This document shows positions 41,937-53,989 of a stretch of DNA of 64,000 nt, one piece after another. The stretch's first letter is position 1; each line of letters opens with the position of its first letter. The translations under genes and the position numbers were made by a program. The stretch is from an uncultured Pelagibacteraceae bacterium (GTDB taxonomy: Bacteria > Pseudomonadota > Alphaproteobacteria > Pelagibacterales > Pelagibacteraceae): positions 1 through 64,000 of the forward strand of contig CACGBZ010000006.1 in the NCBI GenBank assembly GCA_902571425.1, given 5' to 3'. The notes below the pieces were generated by a model, which was not told the origin of the DNA, did not search any database, and was given only the letters and a program-made list of their open reading frames with translations.

Positions 41937-42792
41937 TAAAATAGCTAAGGATACAAATATATTTCTTAAAAAATATATTAATTCACAGAAGTATTCTCAG
42001 CTAATGTCACCCATGAAGTATGGTTTGTTTCCAGGTGGAAAAAAAATAAGATCTAAAATCTTAATCGACTTAGGGTCATTATTTTCAATAGATTATAAAA
42101 CATTGATAATAGTTGGGTCGGCCGTTGAATGTATTCATGCTTACTCTCTTATTCATGATGATCTACCCTGTATGGATGATGATGATATAAGAAGAGGAAA
42201 ACCTTCAGCTCACATTAAATTTGGTGAGTCTACAGCAGTTCTAGCAGGAAATTCATTACTGACTTTAGCTTTTGAAATTTTATCAAGTCCTAAATTGAAA
42301 TTAAATGAAAAGATAAAGATAAACCTAATCAAAAAATTATCAGAATGTTCAGGACATTTAGGAATAGCTGGTGGGCAATATTTAGATTTAAGTTATGAGA
42401 AAAAGAAAATATCAAGGAATAAAATATTAGAAATGGAAATAAAAAAAACTGGAATGTTATTTAGTTTTTGTTGCGCAGCTCCAGCAATAATTAAGAAAAA
42501 AACAATCCAAGAAATTAAATTTTTTGAAAATATTGGATCAAAAATTGGTCTATTATTCCAAATAGCTGATGATTTAATTGATCTAAAAAGTAATTCTAAG
42601 GAAGCTGGAAAAAAAACAGGAAAAGATCAAAAAAAAGGTAAGGCAACACTTATAAATTTAATAGGCTATGATGACTCACTTAAGTATTGTGATAAGATAA
42701 TAAAAGATATTAATAAGAATTTAAGAAAATATGGTTCAAGATCTGAAAAAATAAATGAAACATTAGGCTATATATTGAATAGAAAAAAATGA
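41920..42792 (+). CDS. ispA: Polyprenyl synthetase, geranyl/farnesyl type
   Basis: [10 protein letters not shown]...[31 protein letters not shown]...QIADDLIDL. Confidence 0.94.
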   Translation: MKKQLNKIAKDTNIFLKKYINSQKYSQLMSPMKYGLFPGGKKIRSKILIDLGSLFSIDYKTLIIVGSAVECIHAYSLIHDDLPCMDDDDIRRGKPSAHIKFGESTAVLAGNSLLTLAFEILSSPKLKLNEKIKINLIKKLSECSGHLGIAGGQYLDLSYEKKKISRNKILEMEIKKTGMLFSFCCAAPAIIKKKTIQEIKFFENIGSKIGLLFQIADDLIDLKSNSKEAGKKTGKDQKKGKATLINLIGYDDSLKYCDKIIKDINKNLRKYGSRSEKINETLGYILNRKK

Positions 42793-44705
42793 AAAAAAAT
42801 TATCAATTTTTAAATAATATCAATTTTCCATCTGATTTAAGAAAAGTTTCTGAAGATAATTTACAAAAAGTAGCAGATGAGGTGAGGGAGGAAATGATAA
42901 GTGCTGTTTCAGAAACCGGAGGTCACCTTGGTGCTGGTTTGGGAGTGGTTGAATTGACAGTTGCACTTCATTATGTTTTTGATACCCCAAATGATAAATT
43001 AATATGGGATGTTGGCCATCAATCTTACCCTCATAAAATTTTAACTGGAAGAAAAGATAAAATTAGAACTTTACGACAGGGTGATGGTTTATCAGGTTTT
43101 ACAAAAAGATCTGAAAGTGAGTATGACCCATTTGGAGCAGCCCATAGTTCAACATCTATTTCATCAGCATTAGGAATTGCAGAGGCAAATAAATTAGAAA
43201 ATAAGTCTTCTAATGTAATAGCTGTTATAGGTGATGGAGCAATTAGTGCAGGTATGGCTTATGAAGCCATGAATAATGCTGGAGCATCTAAAACAAAAAT
43301 GATTGTTATTTTAAATGATAACGACATGTCAATTGCAAAACCAGTTGGAGCAATGAGAACTTACTTGGCAAAATTATTTACTGGTAAAATATATTTTAGT
43401 CTTAGAGAAACCTTAAAGTTAATCACATCCGCATTTTCAAAAAGATTTAGTGCTAAAGCAGGAAAAGCAGAGGATTTTTTCCGTTCAGCAGTTACTGGAG
43501 GTACATTGTTTAGTTCACTTGGTTTTTATTATGCAGGTCCTATAGATGGTCATGATTTATCGAGCCTAGTTCCAATTTTAAAAAACGCAAAAGAATCAAG
43601 ATACGAGGGTCCCATAATGATTCATATAAAAACTCAAAAAGGAAAAGGTTATTCTTATGCTGAAAAAGCAAATGATCATTATCATGGAGTGTCAAAATTT
43701 AATGTTGAGACTGGAGAACAATTAAAGAGCAAATCAAACCTTCCAGCTTATACAAAAGTATTTGCAAACACGTTAGTTAAACATGCCAAAAAAGATAGCA
43801 AAATAGTAGGAATAACAGCAGCGATGCCTGGAGGGACTGGTATGGATATTTTTGGAAATGAATTTCCAAATAGAATGTTTGATGTAGGAATAGCAGAACA
43901 ACATGCTGTAACTTTTGCAGCCGGTCTCGCAACCGAGGGATACAAACCATATGCTGCAATTTATTCTACATTTTTACAGAGAGCATATGATCAAGTTGTC
44001 CACGATGTTGCCATTCAAAGTTTACCAGTTAGATTTGCGATAGATAGAGCAGGATTAGTTGGTGCTGATGGATCAACACATGCTGGCTCGTTTGATATAA
44101 CTTACTTATCAACTTTACCTAATTTTGTAGTAATGGCAGCAAGTGATGAAGCTGAACTTGTTAAAATGATTAATACTTCAGTAGATATAAATGACAGACC
44201 TTCTGCAATTAGATATCCAAGAGGTACCGGAGTAGGTGTTGACCTTCCATCAATAGACGAAAAAATTGAAATTGGTAAAGGGAGAGTCGTTCAACAAGGT
44301 ACACAAGTTTGTATTTTAAACCTTGGCACTCGACTTGAGGAGTGCAAGTTAGCTGTAGATGAATTAAAAGCAAAAGGAGTTTCAACAACTTTGATAGACG
44401 CCAGATTTGCTAAGCCTTTAGACGAAGAACTTATACTAAAATCTGCTAAGGGACATGAGCTTATGATAACTATTGAAGAGGGATCAATAGGTGGTTTCGG
44501 TTCTCATGTTAAAAATTTATTAGCTGAAAGAGGAGTATTTGATAAAGGTTTAAAATTTAGATCACTGACTTTACCAGATGAATTCATTGAACAAGATGAT
44601 CCAAAAAAAATGTACGATAAAGCTGGATTAAACAGTTCTCAAATTTCTAAGAAAATTGCTAATATTTTGTTTCAAAAGGAAACAATAAGAGTTGTGAAAA
44701 ATTAA
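42789..44705 (+). CDS. dxs: 1-deoxy-D-xylulose-5-phosphate synthase
   Basis: [47 protein letters not shown]...[18 protein letters not shown]. Confidence 0.97.
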   Translation: MKKNYQFLNNINFPSDLRKVSEDNLQKVADEVREEMISAVSETGGHLGAGLGVVELTVALHYVFDTPNDKLIWDVGHQSYPHKILTGRKDKIRTLRQGDGLSGFTKRSESEYDPFGAAHSSTSISSALGIAEANKLENKSSNVIAVIGDGAISAGMAYEAMNNAGASKTKMIVILNDNDMSIAKPVGAMRTYLAKLFTGKIYFSLRETLKLITSAFSKRFSAKAGKAEDFFRSAVTGGTLFSSLGFYYAGPIDGHDLSSLVPILKNAKESRYEGPIMIHIKTQKGKGYSYAEKANDHYHGVSKFNVETGEQLKSKSNLPAYTKVFANTLVKHAKKDSKIVGITAAMPGGTGMDIFGNEFPNRMFDVGIAEQHAVTFAAGLATEGYKPYAAIYSTFLQRAYDQVVHDVAIQSLPVRFAIDRAGLVGADGSTHAGSFDITYLSTLPNFVVMAASDEAELVKMINTSVDINDRPSAIRYPRGTGVGVDLPSIDEKIEIGKGRVVQQGTQVCILNLGTRLEECKLAVDELKAKGVSTTLIDARFAKPLDEELILKSAKGHELMITIEEGSIGGFGSHVKNLLAERGVFDKGLKFRSLTLPDEFIEQDDPKKMYDKAGLNSSQISKKIANILFQKETIRVVKN

Positions 44706-44711
44706 TTTAAG

Positions 44712-45794
44712 CTAACTACATTGGGCTTTATTCATTAAGTAGTGGTCAAGTAAAACACAGTTCATCATAGCTTCACCAATTGGTACAGCTCTAATTCCTA
44801 CACAAGGATCATGTCTACCTTTAACAGATATTGAAGTATTTTTCCCAAATTTATTTATAGTTTTTCTACTAGTTAAAATTGACGATGTTGGTTTGACAGC
44901 AAAAGATGCAATAATTTCTTGGCCCGTAGAAATTCCACCAAGAATTCCACCCGCTTTATTTGAATTGAATTTTAATTTATTTCCTTTTGAAGAAATTTCA
45001 TCTGAATTCTGTTCTCCACTTAATTGTGCTGAGTTCATTCCTGCTCCAATATTTACACCTTTAACTGCATTAATACTCATTAGACCCGAAGCTATGTCAG
45101 TATCCAATTTTGAATAAATTGGAGCACCTAAACCAACTGGGATACCTCTTGCTCTTATTTCAATCACTGCTCCACATGAGGATCCTGATTTTCTTACACC
45201 AAACAAATATTTTTCCCATAATTTAATCATTGATTTATCTGGACAAAAAAATGGATTTTTTGAAATTACTTTATCGTTCCATTGATTTGTATCACATCCA
45301 AGAATTCCTAGCTGAGTTACTGCACCAATTACTTTAAATTTTTTACCTAGTTTTTTTTGAAGTACAACTTTTGCTATTGCACCGGCCGCAACTCTTGCTG
45401 CAGTTTCTCTAGCAGAGGATCTGCCACCACCTCTATAGTCTCTAATTCCATATTTTTTAAAATAAGTAAAATCTGCATGACCTGGTCTGAACTTATCTTT
45501 AATATTACTATAATCTTTGGATCTCATATCTTTGTTGTAGATTATTAGAGAAATAGGTGTTCCTGTAGTTTTACCCTCAAATACTCCTGACAATATTTGA
45601 ACTTTATCATCCTCTTTTCTTTGAGTTGTAAATTTAGATTGTCCTGGTTTTCTTTTGTCTAATTCTATTTGAATATCTTGCTCTTTAAGATTTATGTTTG
45701 GAGGGCAACCATCAACAATACAACCAATTGCAGGTCCATGAGATTCTCCCCAAGTTGTGAAACGAAATAGCTTTCCAAAAGTATTAAATGACAT
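44712..45794 (-). CDS. aroC: Chorismate synthase
   Basis: [27 protein letters not shown]...[39 protein letters not shown]. Confidence 0.97.
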   Translation of the reverse strand: MSFNTFGKLFRFTTWGESHGPAIGCIVDGCPPNINLKEQDIQIELDKRKPGQSKFTTQRKEDDKVQILSGVFEGKTTGTPISLIIYNKDMRSKDYSNIKDKFRPGHADFTYFKKYGIRDYRGGGRSSARETAARVAAGAIAKVVLQKKLGKKFKVIGAVTQLGILGCDTNQWNDKVISKNPFFCPDKSMIKLWEKYLFGVRKSGSSCGAVIEIRARGIPVGLGAPIYSKLDTDIASGLMSINAVKGVNIGAGMNSAQLSGEQNSDEISSKGNKLKFNSNKAGGILGGISTGQEIIASFAVKPTSSILTSRKTINKFGKNTSISVKGRHDPCVGIRAVPIGEAMMNCVLLDHYLMNKAQCS

Positions 45795-45827
45795 TATTTA
45801 TATTATATAGATTATTTTGTTTAAATT

Positions 45828-46454
45828 ATGAATCAAAAAAACTCTTTAGGTCTTAATAGTTGCTTTCTTGATATAGATGATCCAATTCATTTGTTTCATG
45901 AATGGATGGAGGAAGCAAAGAAAACTGAGCCAAATGATCCAAACGCTGTTGCTTTGGCCACATCAGATAAAAACAACATTCCTTCAGTTAGAATGGTTTT
46001 ACTTAAAGATTTCAACAAAGGTGGATTTGTATTTTATACAAATTTAAATAGTCAAAAGGGAAATGAATTAAAAGAAAATCCGTATGTTGCGATGTGTTTC
46101 CATTGGAAAAGTCTCTTAAGACAAATAAGAATTAATGGAAAGGTTTCATTAGTTTCCGATCAGGTTGCAGATGAATATTATTCATCTAGAGCGTATGAAA
46201 GTCGGATAGGAGCATGGGCTTCTAAGCAAAGTGAAGAATTAAATTCGCGAGAACAATTGTTAAAATCTATACAAGATTACAAAAAAAAATATAGCAACAA
46301 GTCAGATGTACCAAGACCAAGTCACTGGTCTGGATGGATTTTATCTCCAGATAGTATTGAATTTTGGCTAGATGGTGAGAACAGAATACACGAGAGATTA
46401 AAATATAATAAAGATAACTCGGGGAAGTGGAAAAAGTCTTTATTAAGTCCTTAA
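45828..46454 (+). CDS. pdxH: Pyridoxamine 5'-phosphate oxidase
   Basis: DPNAVALATSDKNNIPSVRMVLLKDFNKGGFVFYTNLNSQKGNELKENP. Confidence 0.95.
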   Translation: MNQKNSLGLNSCFLDIDDPIHLFHEWMEEAKKTEPNDPNAVALATSDKNNIPSVRMVLLKDFNKGGFVFYTNLNSQKGNELKENPYVAMCFHWKSLLRQIRINGKVSLVSDQVADEYYSSRAYESRIGAWASKQSEELNSREQLLKSIQDYKKKYSNKSDVPRPSHWSGWILSPDSIEFWLDGENRIHERLKYNKDNSGKWKKSLLSP

Positions 46455-47464
46455 AAATTTCTTGATAAACTAAATGATGTTAATCTTTTAAGAATATTTT
46501 TTTCTTCAGAATCTTTAAATACACTTAGAGAATTTGAAGCTAAATTTATATAGTGCTGTGCTTTTTGATAGCATTCCTGAATTATTTTATACTTATTTAT
46601 AAGAGCAATAATTTCATTAAAGTCATCTTTAGTTCTTAACTCTTTTTTAAACATATTTGATAAAATTTTTTTTTCATCATTTCCTAATTTTTGAAAAAGT
46701 AAAATTATTGGTAAGGTAATTTTTCCTTCAAAAAAATCTTGACCAATTTTTTTACCAAATAGTTTGAGTTCAGCATTATAGTCTAGTGTGTCGTCTGCTA
46801 TTTGAAAAGTTAATCCCAAGTTTCTTCCATAAAATTCTAAAGCATCTTTTTCTTTATTTTCTGCATCAGATAAAATTGCACCAACTTTAGTTGCTGCTGC
46901 AAATAACTCAGCAGTTTTAGCTGAGATTATTTTTAAATATGTTTCTTCCAGCATATCAACTTCACCTTTGTGTTGAAGTTGTAGAACTTCTCCTTGAGCA
47001 ATTTTAGATGAAGTGGACGATAATAATTTTAAAACTTCTAGGTTTCCGTCTTCTACCATCATTTCAAAACATCTACTCAATAGATAATCTCCTATTAAAA
47101 CTGAGGAATGATTATCCCAAACTTTATTTAGAGTTTCTTTACCTCTCCTAACAGTGCCTTCATCAATTACGTCATCATGCATCAACGTCGCGCTGTGAAT
47201 TAATTCAACACACGCAGCTAAATTTATATCTCTAGAGCCTTTAGAGTAACCGCATAACTTTGCACTACCCAGTGTTAGTAAAGCTCTTAATCTTTTTCCT
47301 CCAGTTTCTATGTGATAATCTGTCATTTTTTGAACCAGCTGTACGTCACTAGATAATTTTGATTTTATTTTTTCTTCAGTTAAAACTAGTTTTTCTTCAA
47401 CCGAGTCTTTAAGCTGGAAATATGAATCATTTATCTGATTTTTAAGCTGTACAACTGTTCCCAT
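46451..47464 (-). CDS. ispB: Polyprenyl synthetase, octaprenyl-type
   Basis: GGKRLRALLTLGSAKLCGY...LIHSATLMHDDVIDEGTVRRGKETLNKVW...QIADDTLDY. Confidence 0.92.
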   Translation of the reverse strand: MGTVVQLKNQINDSYFQLKDSVEEKLVLTEEKIKSKLSSDVQLVQKMTDYHIETGGKRLRALLTLGSAKLCGYSKGSRDINLAACVELIHSATLMHDDVIDEGTVRRGKETLNKVWDNHSSVLIGDYLLSRCFEMMVEDGNLEVLKLLSSTSSKIAQGEVLQLQHKGEVDMLEETYLKIISAKTAELFAAATKVGAILSDAENKEKDALEFYGRNLGLTFQIADDTLDYNAELKLFGKKIGQDFFEGKITLPIILLFQKLGNDEKKILSNMFKKELRTKDDFNEIIALINKYKIIQECYQKAQHYINLASNSLSVFKDSEEKNILKRLTSFSLSRNF

Positions 47465-47578
47465 AACATTTTTAAATTAGTATAATTTGTTCATATATAT
47501 TACTTATCAATTGACGCACCAGTTTCTTCAATTATAAGTAGTCTTTATATTCAATAAATAATTCTATAAGACTTAATT

Positions 47579-48385
47579 ATGTTCTCTTTTTTTAAAAAGA
47601 AAAAAATTGTTGCTCACTTAAAATTAAGTGGGGTTATTGGTAATGCAGGAAAATTTAAACAAGGTATTGATTTTGCAGGTCAAGAAGAACTAATTAAAAA
47701 GGCTTTTTCTCTGAAAAAAGCGGCATGTATTGCTATATCAATCAATTCTCCAGGAGGATCACCAGTCCAATCTCATTTAATCTACAGTTTTATTAGACAA
47801 CAAGCAAAAAAACACAAAAAAAAAGTTATTGTATTCGCTGAAGACGTAGCAGCTTCTGGAGGTTATTTGATTTCTTGTGCCGGGGACGAAATTTATGCAA
47901 ATTCAAGTTCAATAATTGGATCTATAGGAGTGATATATTCTTCTTTTGGATTTACAGAGTTGATAAAAAAAATTGGGGTTGAAAGAAGAGTTCATACTGC
48001 TGGTAAAAACAAAAGCACACTTGATCCATTTTTAGAAGAAAAAAACGAGGATATTGAAAGATTAAAAAATATTCAATTGGATCTTCATAAAGACTTTATA
48101 GATGTTGTTGAAAAAAGTAGAGGATCAAAATTAAAGAAATCTGATGTAGAACTTTTTTCAGGTGAGTTTTGGTCAGGGAGTAAAGCAAAAAATTTAGGAT
48201 TAATTGACGGAATAGGTAACGCACATGAAATATTAAAGGATAAATTTGGTGAAGATGTAATAATTAAAAAATTCGAAAAATCAAAAGGATGGTTAAGTCA
48301 AAAACTTTCTTCATCCAGCAATCAAGTAGATCAAATAGCAAGTATTTTAGATGAAAGATCAATTTGGCAAAGATATGGTTTCTAA
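47579..48385 (+). CDS. S49 family (SppA/SohB-like) peptidase, short form
   Basis: [16 protein letters not shown]...[34 protein letters not shown]. Confidence 0.9.
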   Translation: MFSFFKKKKIVAHLKLSGVIGNAGKFKQGIDFAGQEELIKKAFSLKKAACIAISINSPGGSPVQSHLIYSFIRQQAKKHKKKVIVFAEDVAASGGYLISCAGDEIYANSSSIIGSIGVIYSSFGFTELIKKIGVERRVHTAGKNKSTLDPFLEEKNEDIERLKNIQLDLHKDFIDVVEKSRGSKLKKSDVELFSGEFWSGSKAKNLGLIDGIGNAHEILKDKFGEDVIIKKFEKSKGWLSQKLSSSSNQVDQIASILDERSIWQRYGF

Positions 48386-49256
48386 AGCAAAAAAAGAAAA
48401 TAAAAAAATTCAAACATTCCAAGATACAATTTTAAATCTTCAGAAATTTTGGAGTAAAAAAGGATGCATTATTTTGCAGCCTTATGATATGGAGGTTGGT
48501 GCAGGAACTTTTCATCCAGCTACTACACTAAGATCACTTGGAAATAAACCATGGAAAGCAGCTTACGTACAACCATCAAGAAGACCTACAGACGGAAGAT
48601 ATGGAGATAATCCAAACAGGTTGCAACACTATTATCAATTCCAAGTTTTAATTAAACCTTCTCCTGAAAATATAAAAAAACTTTATCTAAATAGTTTATC
48701 TACCATAGGAATAGATCATAATGATCATGATATAAGGTTTGTTGAAGATGATTGGGAAAGTCCAACATTAGGTGCCTCAGGATTGGGATGGGAAGTATGG
48801 TGTGATGGAATGGAAATTACTCAATTCACCTATTTTCAACAAATGGCTGGATTTGATTGTAAACCTGTATCAGTTGAAATCACCTATGGATTAGAAAGAA
48901 TTTGTATGTTCACTCAAAAAGAAAAAAATGTTTATGATTTATTGTGGAATGATGAAGGTGTAAAATACCACGAAGTATTTCATCAAGCTGAAAAAGAATT
49001 TTCAGCATATAATTTTGAACACGCGAATGTAGAGACACTTTTGAAAATGTTTGAAATGCATGAGTCTGAGGCAAAAGATTTGGTAGAAAAAAAAATTTCT
49101 TTACCAGCATATGATCAATGTTTAAAAGCCAGTCATGTATTTAATATTTTAGATGCAAGAGGTGCAATCAGTGTTGCACAAAGAGCAGGTTATATTGCTA
49201 GAATAAGAGATATTACAAAATCTGCAGCAGGCGTTTGGTTAGATAGTCAAAAATAA
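48375..49256 (+). CDS. glyQ: Glycine--tRNA ligase alpha subunit
   Basis: [64 protein letters not shown] at 48375 or 48351. Confidence 0.96.
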   Translation: MVSKAKKENKKIQTFQDTILNLQKFWSKKGCIILQPYDMEVGAGTFHPATTLRSLGNKPWKAAYVQPSRRPTDGRYGDNPNRLQHYYQFQVLIKPSPENIKKLYLNSLSTIGIDHNDHDIRFVEDDWESPTLGASGLGWEVWCDGMEITQFTYFQQMAGFDCKPVSVEITYGLERICMFTQKEKNVYDLLWNDEGVKYHEVFHQAEKEFSAYNFEHANVETLLKMFEMHESEAKDLVEKKISLPAYDQCLKASHVFNILDARGAISVAQRAGYIARIRDITKSAAGVWLDSQK

Positions 49257-51322
49257 TGTCAGAGTTTTTTTTAGAATTATTTAGTGAAGAAATACCCTCA
49301 AACCTTCAACAAAATTTAAGGGAAGACTTACTTAAAAGTTTTAATGATTTTTTTTTAGAAAAATCAATTTTATTTAAAAAAAGCTCATCATACTCAACAC
49401 CAAACAGACTAGTGGTATTGTTTGAAGGTGTTCAAAAAAATGTTGTACTAAAATCTGAGGAGATTAAAGGTCCAAATATCAACTCACCAGAGGTAGCACT
49501 AGAGGGGTTTGTTAGGTCAAATAAAATCGTAAAAAAGGATCTCTACCTAAAGCAAACTGACAAAGGAGAATTTTATTTTTTCAATACAAAATCGAAAAAA
49601 TTGCACACACATGAATTGCTAGAGGAATTTATCCCAATATTGTTAAGTAAAATTCAATGGAAAAAATCAATGTATTGGGGAACTTTTGACATAAATTGGG
49701 GGAGACCGTTAAAATCAATTCTAGCTGTATTTGATAAAAAAAAATTAAATTTTAATTTTCATCATCTAACATCTTCTAACTCAACTTTTATTGATAAGGA
49801 ATTTGAGGAAAATAAAAAGTCATTCTTAGAATTTAAAAATTATAAAAGTTTTTTTAAAAAAATTGACATTATCGTTGATCACAACGAAAGAAAAAAGTTA
49901 ATAGAAAAAAAATTCAACAATATATTAAAAAATAAAAATATTAAGATTCAATATAATCCTAGATTACTTAATGAGGTTGTAGATTTAACAGATCAACCAA
50001 ATATACTCCTTTGTGAATTTGATAAGAAATTTTTGAATATTCCAAAAGAAATATTAATTATTACCATGCAATACCATCAAAAATATTTCCCTATATTTGA
50101 TAATAAGGAAAATATTACTAATGAGTTTTTAGTGGTTGCAAACAAAAAAGATAAAAAGGGATTAATTAAATTAGGAAATGAAAGAGTGGTTGAAGCAAGA
50201 TTAAATGATGCAGAATTTTTTTGGAAAAAAGATAAATCACAAAATATGGTTAAAAAAGTTACTGATTTAAAATCAATGAATTATTTTAAAGGATTAGGAA
50301 GTTATTTTGATAAAGCCCAAAGAATGAGAAAATTGGGTGGAATGATATCAGATGAACTTTTAATCAGTAAAGAAAAAGTTGAATTATCAGCATCAATTTG
50401 TAAAGTTGATTTATTATCAGAACTAGTGGGTGAATTTCCAGAACTCCAAGGTGTAATGGGAGGTTACTTTGCTATTGCACAAGGTTTTGATAAAGATTTG
50501 GCTTTGGCCATAAGTGAGCAATATTTACCTACAGGTTCTGGCTCAAGAGTCCCCCGGAAACCATTTAGTATAGCCCTTTCTTTGGCTGATAAGATAGATA
50601 CTTTGGTTGGTTTTTTTGGTTTAAATCAAAAACCAACAAGTTCTAAAGATCCATATGCTCTAAGAAGATTAGCATTAGGAGTAATAAGAATAATAGTTGA
50701 AAATAAAACAGATTTTAAAATAAAAGATTTAATTAATTACTCTTCAAGCTTGTATTTAGATCAAGGTTTTGAAATTTACAACCAATCTTTACAAAACGAA
50801 TTATTAGATTTTTTAATGGATAGATTAAAATATCACATGAAGGAGGAAAATATTAGAAATGATATAATTCAAGCATCAACCAATTCTTTTAACTTAGATC
50901 AATCTGTTATTATTTTTAATAAAGCTAAACATTTAAATAAAATTATTAACAAACAAGATGGTTTAGATATTATTGCAAGCTATAAAAGAGCATCAAATAT
51001 TTTAGAGGGTGAATTAAAAAATGATAAAATAGAATTATCAAATACAACTGATCCTGGTATTTTTAAAACTGAGTTAGAAAAAAACTTATTTAAAAAAATT
51101 AGTGAATTAAGGAAATATTTTTCAAGCATTAATAAAGATGAAAATTATGTTCAAACATTGGACAATTTAGCTAGTGTTAAAAGAGAGGTTTTCGAATTTT
51201 TCGACAATGTAATTGTGAACGAAGATGATCCGGCTATAAAGAAGAATAGGCTGGAACTAATTCAAATGATGTGTAAAACGTTCAACAATTATGTTAATTT
51301 TTCTCTAATCGACTCCCATTAA
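49256..51322 (+). CDS. glyS: Glycine--tRNA ligase beta subunit
   Basis: FFLELFSEEIPSNLQQNL...VVEARLNDAEFFWKKD...LPTGSGSRVPRKPFSIALSLADKIDTLVGFF. Confidence 0.95.
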   Translation: MSEFFLELFSEEIPSNLQQNLREDLLKSFNDFFLEKSILFKKSSSYSTPNRLVVLFEGVQKNVVLKSEEIKGPNINSPEVALEGFVRSNKIVKKDLYLKQTDKGEFYFFNTKSKKLHTHELLEEFIPILLSKIQWKKSMYWGTFDINWGRPLKSILAVFDKKKLNFNFHHLTSSNSTFIDKEFEENKKSFLEFKNYKSFFKKIDIIVDHNERKKLIEKKFNNILKNKNIKIQYNPRLLNEVVDLTDQPNILLCEFDKKFLNIPKEILIITMQYHQKYFPIFDNKENITNEFLVVANKKDKKGLIKLGNERVVEARLNDAEFFWKKDKSQNMVKKVTDLKSMNYFKGLGSYFDKAQRMRKLGGMISDELLISKEKVELSASICKVDLLSELVGEFPELQGVMGGYFAIAQGFDKDLALAISEQYLPTGSGSRVPRKPFSIALSLADKIDTLVGFFGLNQKPTSSKDPYALRRLALGVIRIIVENKTDFKIKDLINYSSSLYLDQGFEIYNQSLQNELLDFLMDRLKYHMKEENIRNDIIQASTNSFNLDQSVIIFNKAKHLNKIINKQDGLDIIASYKRASNILEGELKNDKIELSNTTDPGIFKTELEKNLFKKISELRKYFSSINKDENYVQTLDNLASVKREVFEFFDNVIVNEDDPAIKKNRLELIQMMCKTFNNYVNFSLIDSH

Positions 51323-53982
51323 TGAAAAAACTTATATTAAACTTTAATTCTAAGGATAGTAAAAAAATTAAAAATCCTAAAAACTTTTTAGGTGGAAAAG
51401 GTGCTAATCTTTCTGAAATGGGAAGAATGGGTCTTCCAGTGCCTCCTGGTTTTACAATATCTACAAAAGTTTGTGAAATTTTTTATAAGGATAAAAAAAA
51501 ATTAAATAAAAATTTAATTTCTCAAATTAAAAAAGAATTAAAATTAATTGAAAAAGATGTTTCTAAAAAATTTGGGGACTTAAAAAATCCACTTTTGTTG
51601 TCTGTGCGGTCTGGTGCAAGAGTATCAATGCCAGGTATGATGGATACTATTTTAAATCTAGGTTTGAACGACAAAACAGTCAAAGCTTTAGCAATTAACA
51701 CTTCAAATGGAAGATTTGCTAAAGACAGTTATAGAAGATTCATTCAAATGTACGGTAATGTTGTAATGGGTGTAGAAGGTTATCATTTTGAGGAATTAAT
51801 TGAAAATTATAAACTTACTAAAGGTGTTTTGTTAGATACAGATTTAGATGAAAGTGATTGGGATGGATTAATTAAGGATTTTAAAAGAACAGTAAGAGAA
51901 AAGGCAAAAAAAGATTTTCCTCAAGATGTTCATGAACAACTGCTAGGAGCAATAAGTGCAGTATTTTTATCGTGGGAAAGTAATAGAGCAAAAGTTTATA
52001 GAAAACTAAATCAAATCCCAGCTGAGTGGGGAACTGCTGTAAATGTTCAATCAATGGTTTTTGGAAATATGGGCGATGATTGTGCAACAGGAGTTGTGTT
52101 TACAAGAAATCCATCAGACGGATCAAATGAAATATATGGTGAGTATTTAATTAATGCTCAAGGCGAAGATGTTGTAGCGGGTACAAGGACTCCTCAATAC
52201 ATAACAAAAAAAGCTAGGAGAGATGCCAAAGTAAAAGAATTATCAATGGAAGAGTCAATGCCTAAAGTATTTAAAGAACTTCAAAAAATTTTGAAAAAAT
52301 TAGAGATGCATTATAAAGATATGCAAGACGTAGAGTTTACAGTTGAAAATAGTAAACTATGGATGCTTCAAACAAGATCAGGAAAAAGAACAGCAAAATC
52401 AGCAGTGAAGATCGCAGTTGATATGGTTAAAGAAAAATTAATTTCTAAAAAGGAAGCTGTATTAAGAATTGACCCAAATTCTTTAGACACACTTTTGCAC
52501 CCTACTTTGGATGAAAAAAGTTCAATTAATGTAATAGCAAATGGATTGCCAGCATCACCAGGTGCAGCCAGTGGTAAAGTTGTATTTACGTCAGAAGAGG
52601 CTGAAAGATTAACCGCAATGATGCAAGATACAATTTTGGTTAGAGTAGAGACCTCTCCAGAAGATATACAAGGAATGCATGCTGCTAAAGGAATTTTAAC
52701 TGCCAGAGGAGGAATGACAAGTCATGCAGCTGTTGTTGCGAGAGGTATGGGTAGACCATGTGTATCAGGATCAAGTGAAATTGATATAAACTATGAAAAT
52801 AAATCTTTTAAAACCTCTTCAATGGAGATTAAAGAAGGAGACATAATCACTATTGATGGCTCAACTGGAAGAATTATTGCTGGAAGTGTTTCAACAGTCA
52901 AGCCTGAAATATCTGGTGATTTTTCCAAGTTAATGTCTTGGGCAGATAGTTTTAGGAAATTAAAAGTAAGAACAAATTCTGAAACTCCAAAAGATACCAA
53001 AACAGCAAAAGATTTTGGTGCAGAGGGTATTGGGCTATGCAGAACTGAACATATGTTTTTTGATGAAGAACGAATTTTGTCTGTTAGAGAAATGATATTA
53101 TCTAAAACAAAAGAAGACAGAGCAATAGCATTACAAAAACTTTTACCGCATCAAAGAAAAGATTTTATAGATATTTTTAAAATCATGAATGGATTACCAG
53201 TAACAGTTAGGTTGTTGGACCCACCATTACATGAATTTTTACCACGCACAGAAAAAGAAATTTATGAGGTTGCTAATATAGTTAATATTCCAGTTAAAGA
53301 GGTTGAGTCAAGAATTCAAGAACTCCATGAGCAAAATCCTATGCTTGGTCATAGAGGGTGTCGTTTGGGAATATCTTTTCCTGAAATTTATGAAATGCAA
53401 TGCAAAGCAATATTTGAGGCTTTGGTTTACCTTAAAAAAAATAAAATTAAATCTGCATTTCCTGAAATAATGATACCTTTAGTATCTACAGAGGCTGAAA
53501 TAAAAATTATGAAAGATTTAGTAATTAGAACTGCCAGTATAGTTCAACAAGAAAATAAATTAAAAATAGAATTTTTAGTTGGAACGATGATTGAATTACC
53601 TAGAGCGGCAATAAAAGCAAAGGAGATCGCTAAGCACGCAGAATTCTTTAGTTTTGGAACAAATGATTTAACTCAGACTACTTTTGGGATCAGTAGAGAT
53701 GATAGTGGTAAATTTTTAAATGATTATTTAGAAAACAAAATATTTTCTGTTGATCCTTTTATTTCAATAGATGAGGGAGTTTCAGATTTAATTGAAATAG
53801 CAGTAGAAAAAGGACGAAAACAAAATAAAAATCTTAAGCTAGGTATCTGTGGAGAGCATGGAGGAGACCCGGATAGTATATCTTTTTGTTCTAAAGCAGG
53901 ATTGAATTATGTTTCTTGTTCACCATATAGAGTTCCAGTTGCCAGGTTATCTGCTGCACAGGCTGAAATTAAAAAAAATTAA
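51322..53982 (+). CDS. ppdK: Pyruvate, phosphate dikinase
   Basis: LGGKGANLSEMGRMGLPVPPGFTISTKVC...GILTARGGMTSHAAVVARGMGRPCVSG...GTNDLTQTTFGISRDD. Confidence 0.97.
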   Translation: MKKLILNFNSKDSKKIKNPKNFLGGKGANLSEMGRMGLPVPPGFTISTKVCEIFYKDKKKLNKNLISQIKKELKLIEKDVSKKFGDLKNPLLLSVRSGARVSMPGMMDTILNLGLNDKTVKALAINTSNGRFAKDSYRRFIQMYGNVVMGVEGYHFEELIENYKLTKGVLLDTDLDESDWDGLIKDFKRTVREKAKKDFPQDVHEQLLGAISAVFLSWESNRAKVYRKLNQIPAEWGTAVNVQSMVFGNMGDDCATGVVFTRNPSDGSNEIYGEYLINAQGEDVVAGTRTPQYITKKARRDAKVKELSMEESMPKVFKELQKILKKLEMHYKDMQDVEFTVENSKLWMLQTRSGKRTAKSAVKIAVDMVKEKLISKKEAVLRIDPNSLDTLLHPTLDEKSSINVIANGLPASPGAASGKVVFTSEEAERLTAMMQDTILVRVETSPEDIQGMHAAKGILTARGGMTSHAAVVARGMGRPCVSGSSEIDINYENKSFKTSSMEIKEGDIITIDGSTGRIIAGSVSTVKPEISGDFSKLMSWADSFRKLKVRTNSETPKDTKTAKDFGAEGIGLCRTEHMFFDEERILSVREMILSKTKEDRAIALQKLLPHQRKDFIDIFKIMNGLPVTVRLLDPPLHEFLPRTEKEIYEVANIVNIPVKEVESRIQELHEQNPMLGHRGCRLGISFPEIYEMQCKAIFEALVYLKKNKIKSAFPEIMIPLVSTEAEIKIMKDLVIRTASIVQQENKLKIEFLVGTMIELPRAAIKAKEIAKHAEFFSFGTNDLTQTTFGISRDDSGKFLNDYLENKIFSVDPFISIDEGVSDLIEIAVEKGRKQNKNLKLGICGEHGGDPDSISFCSKAGLNYVSCSPYRVPVARLSAAQAEIKKN

Positions 53983-53989
53983 CTTAGTA

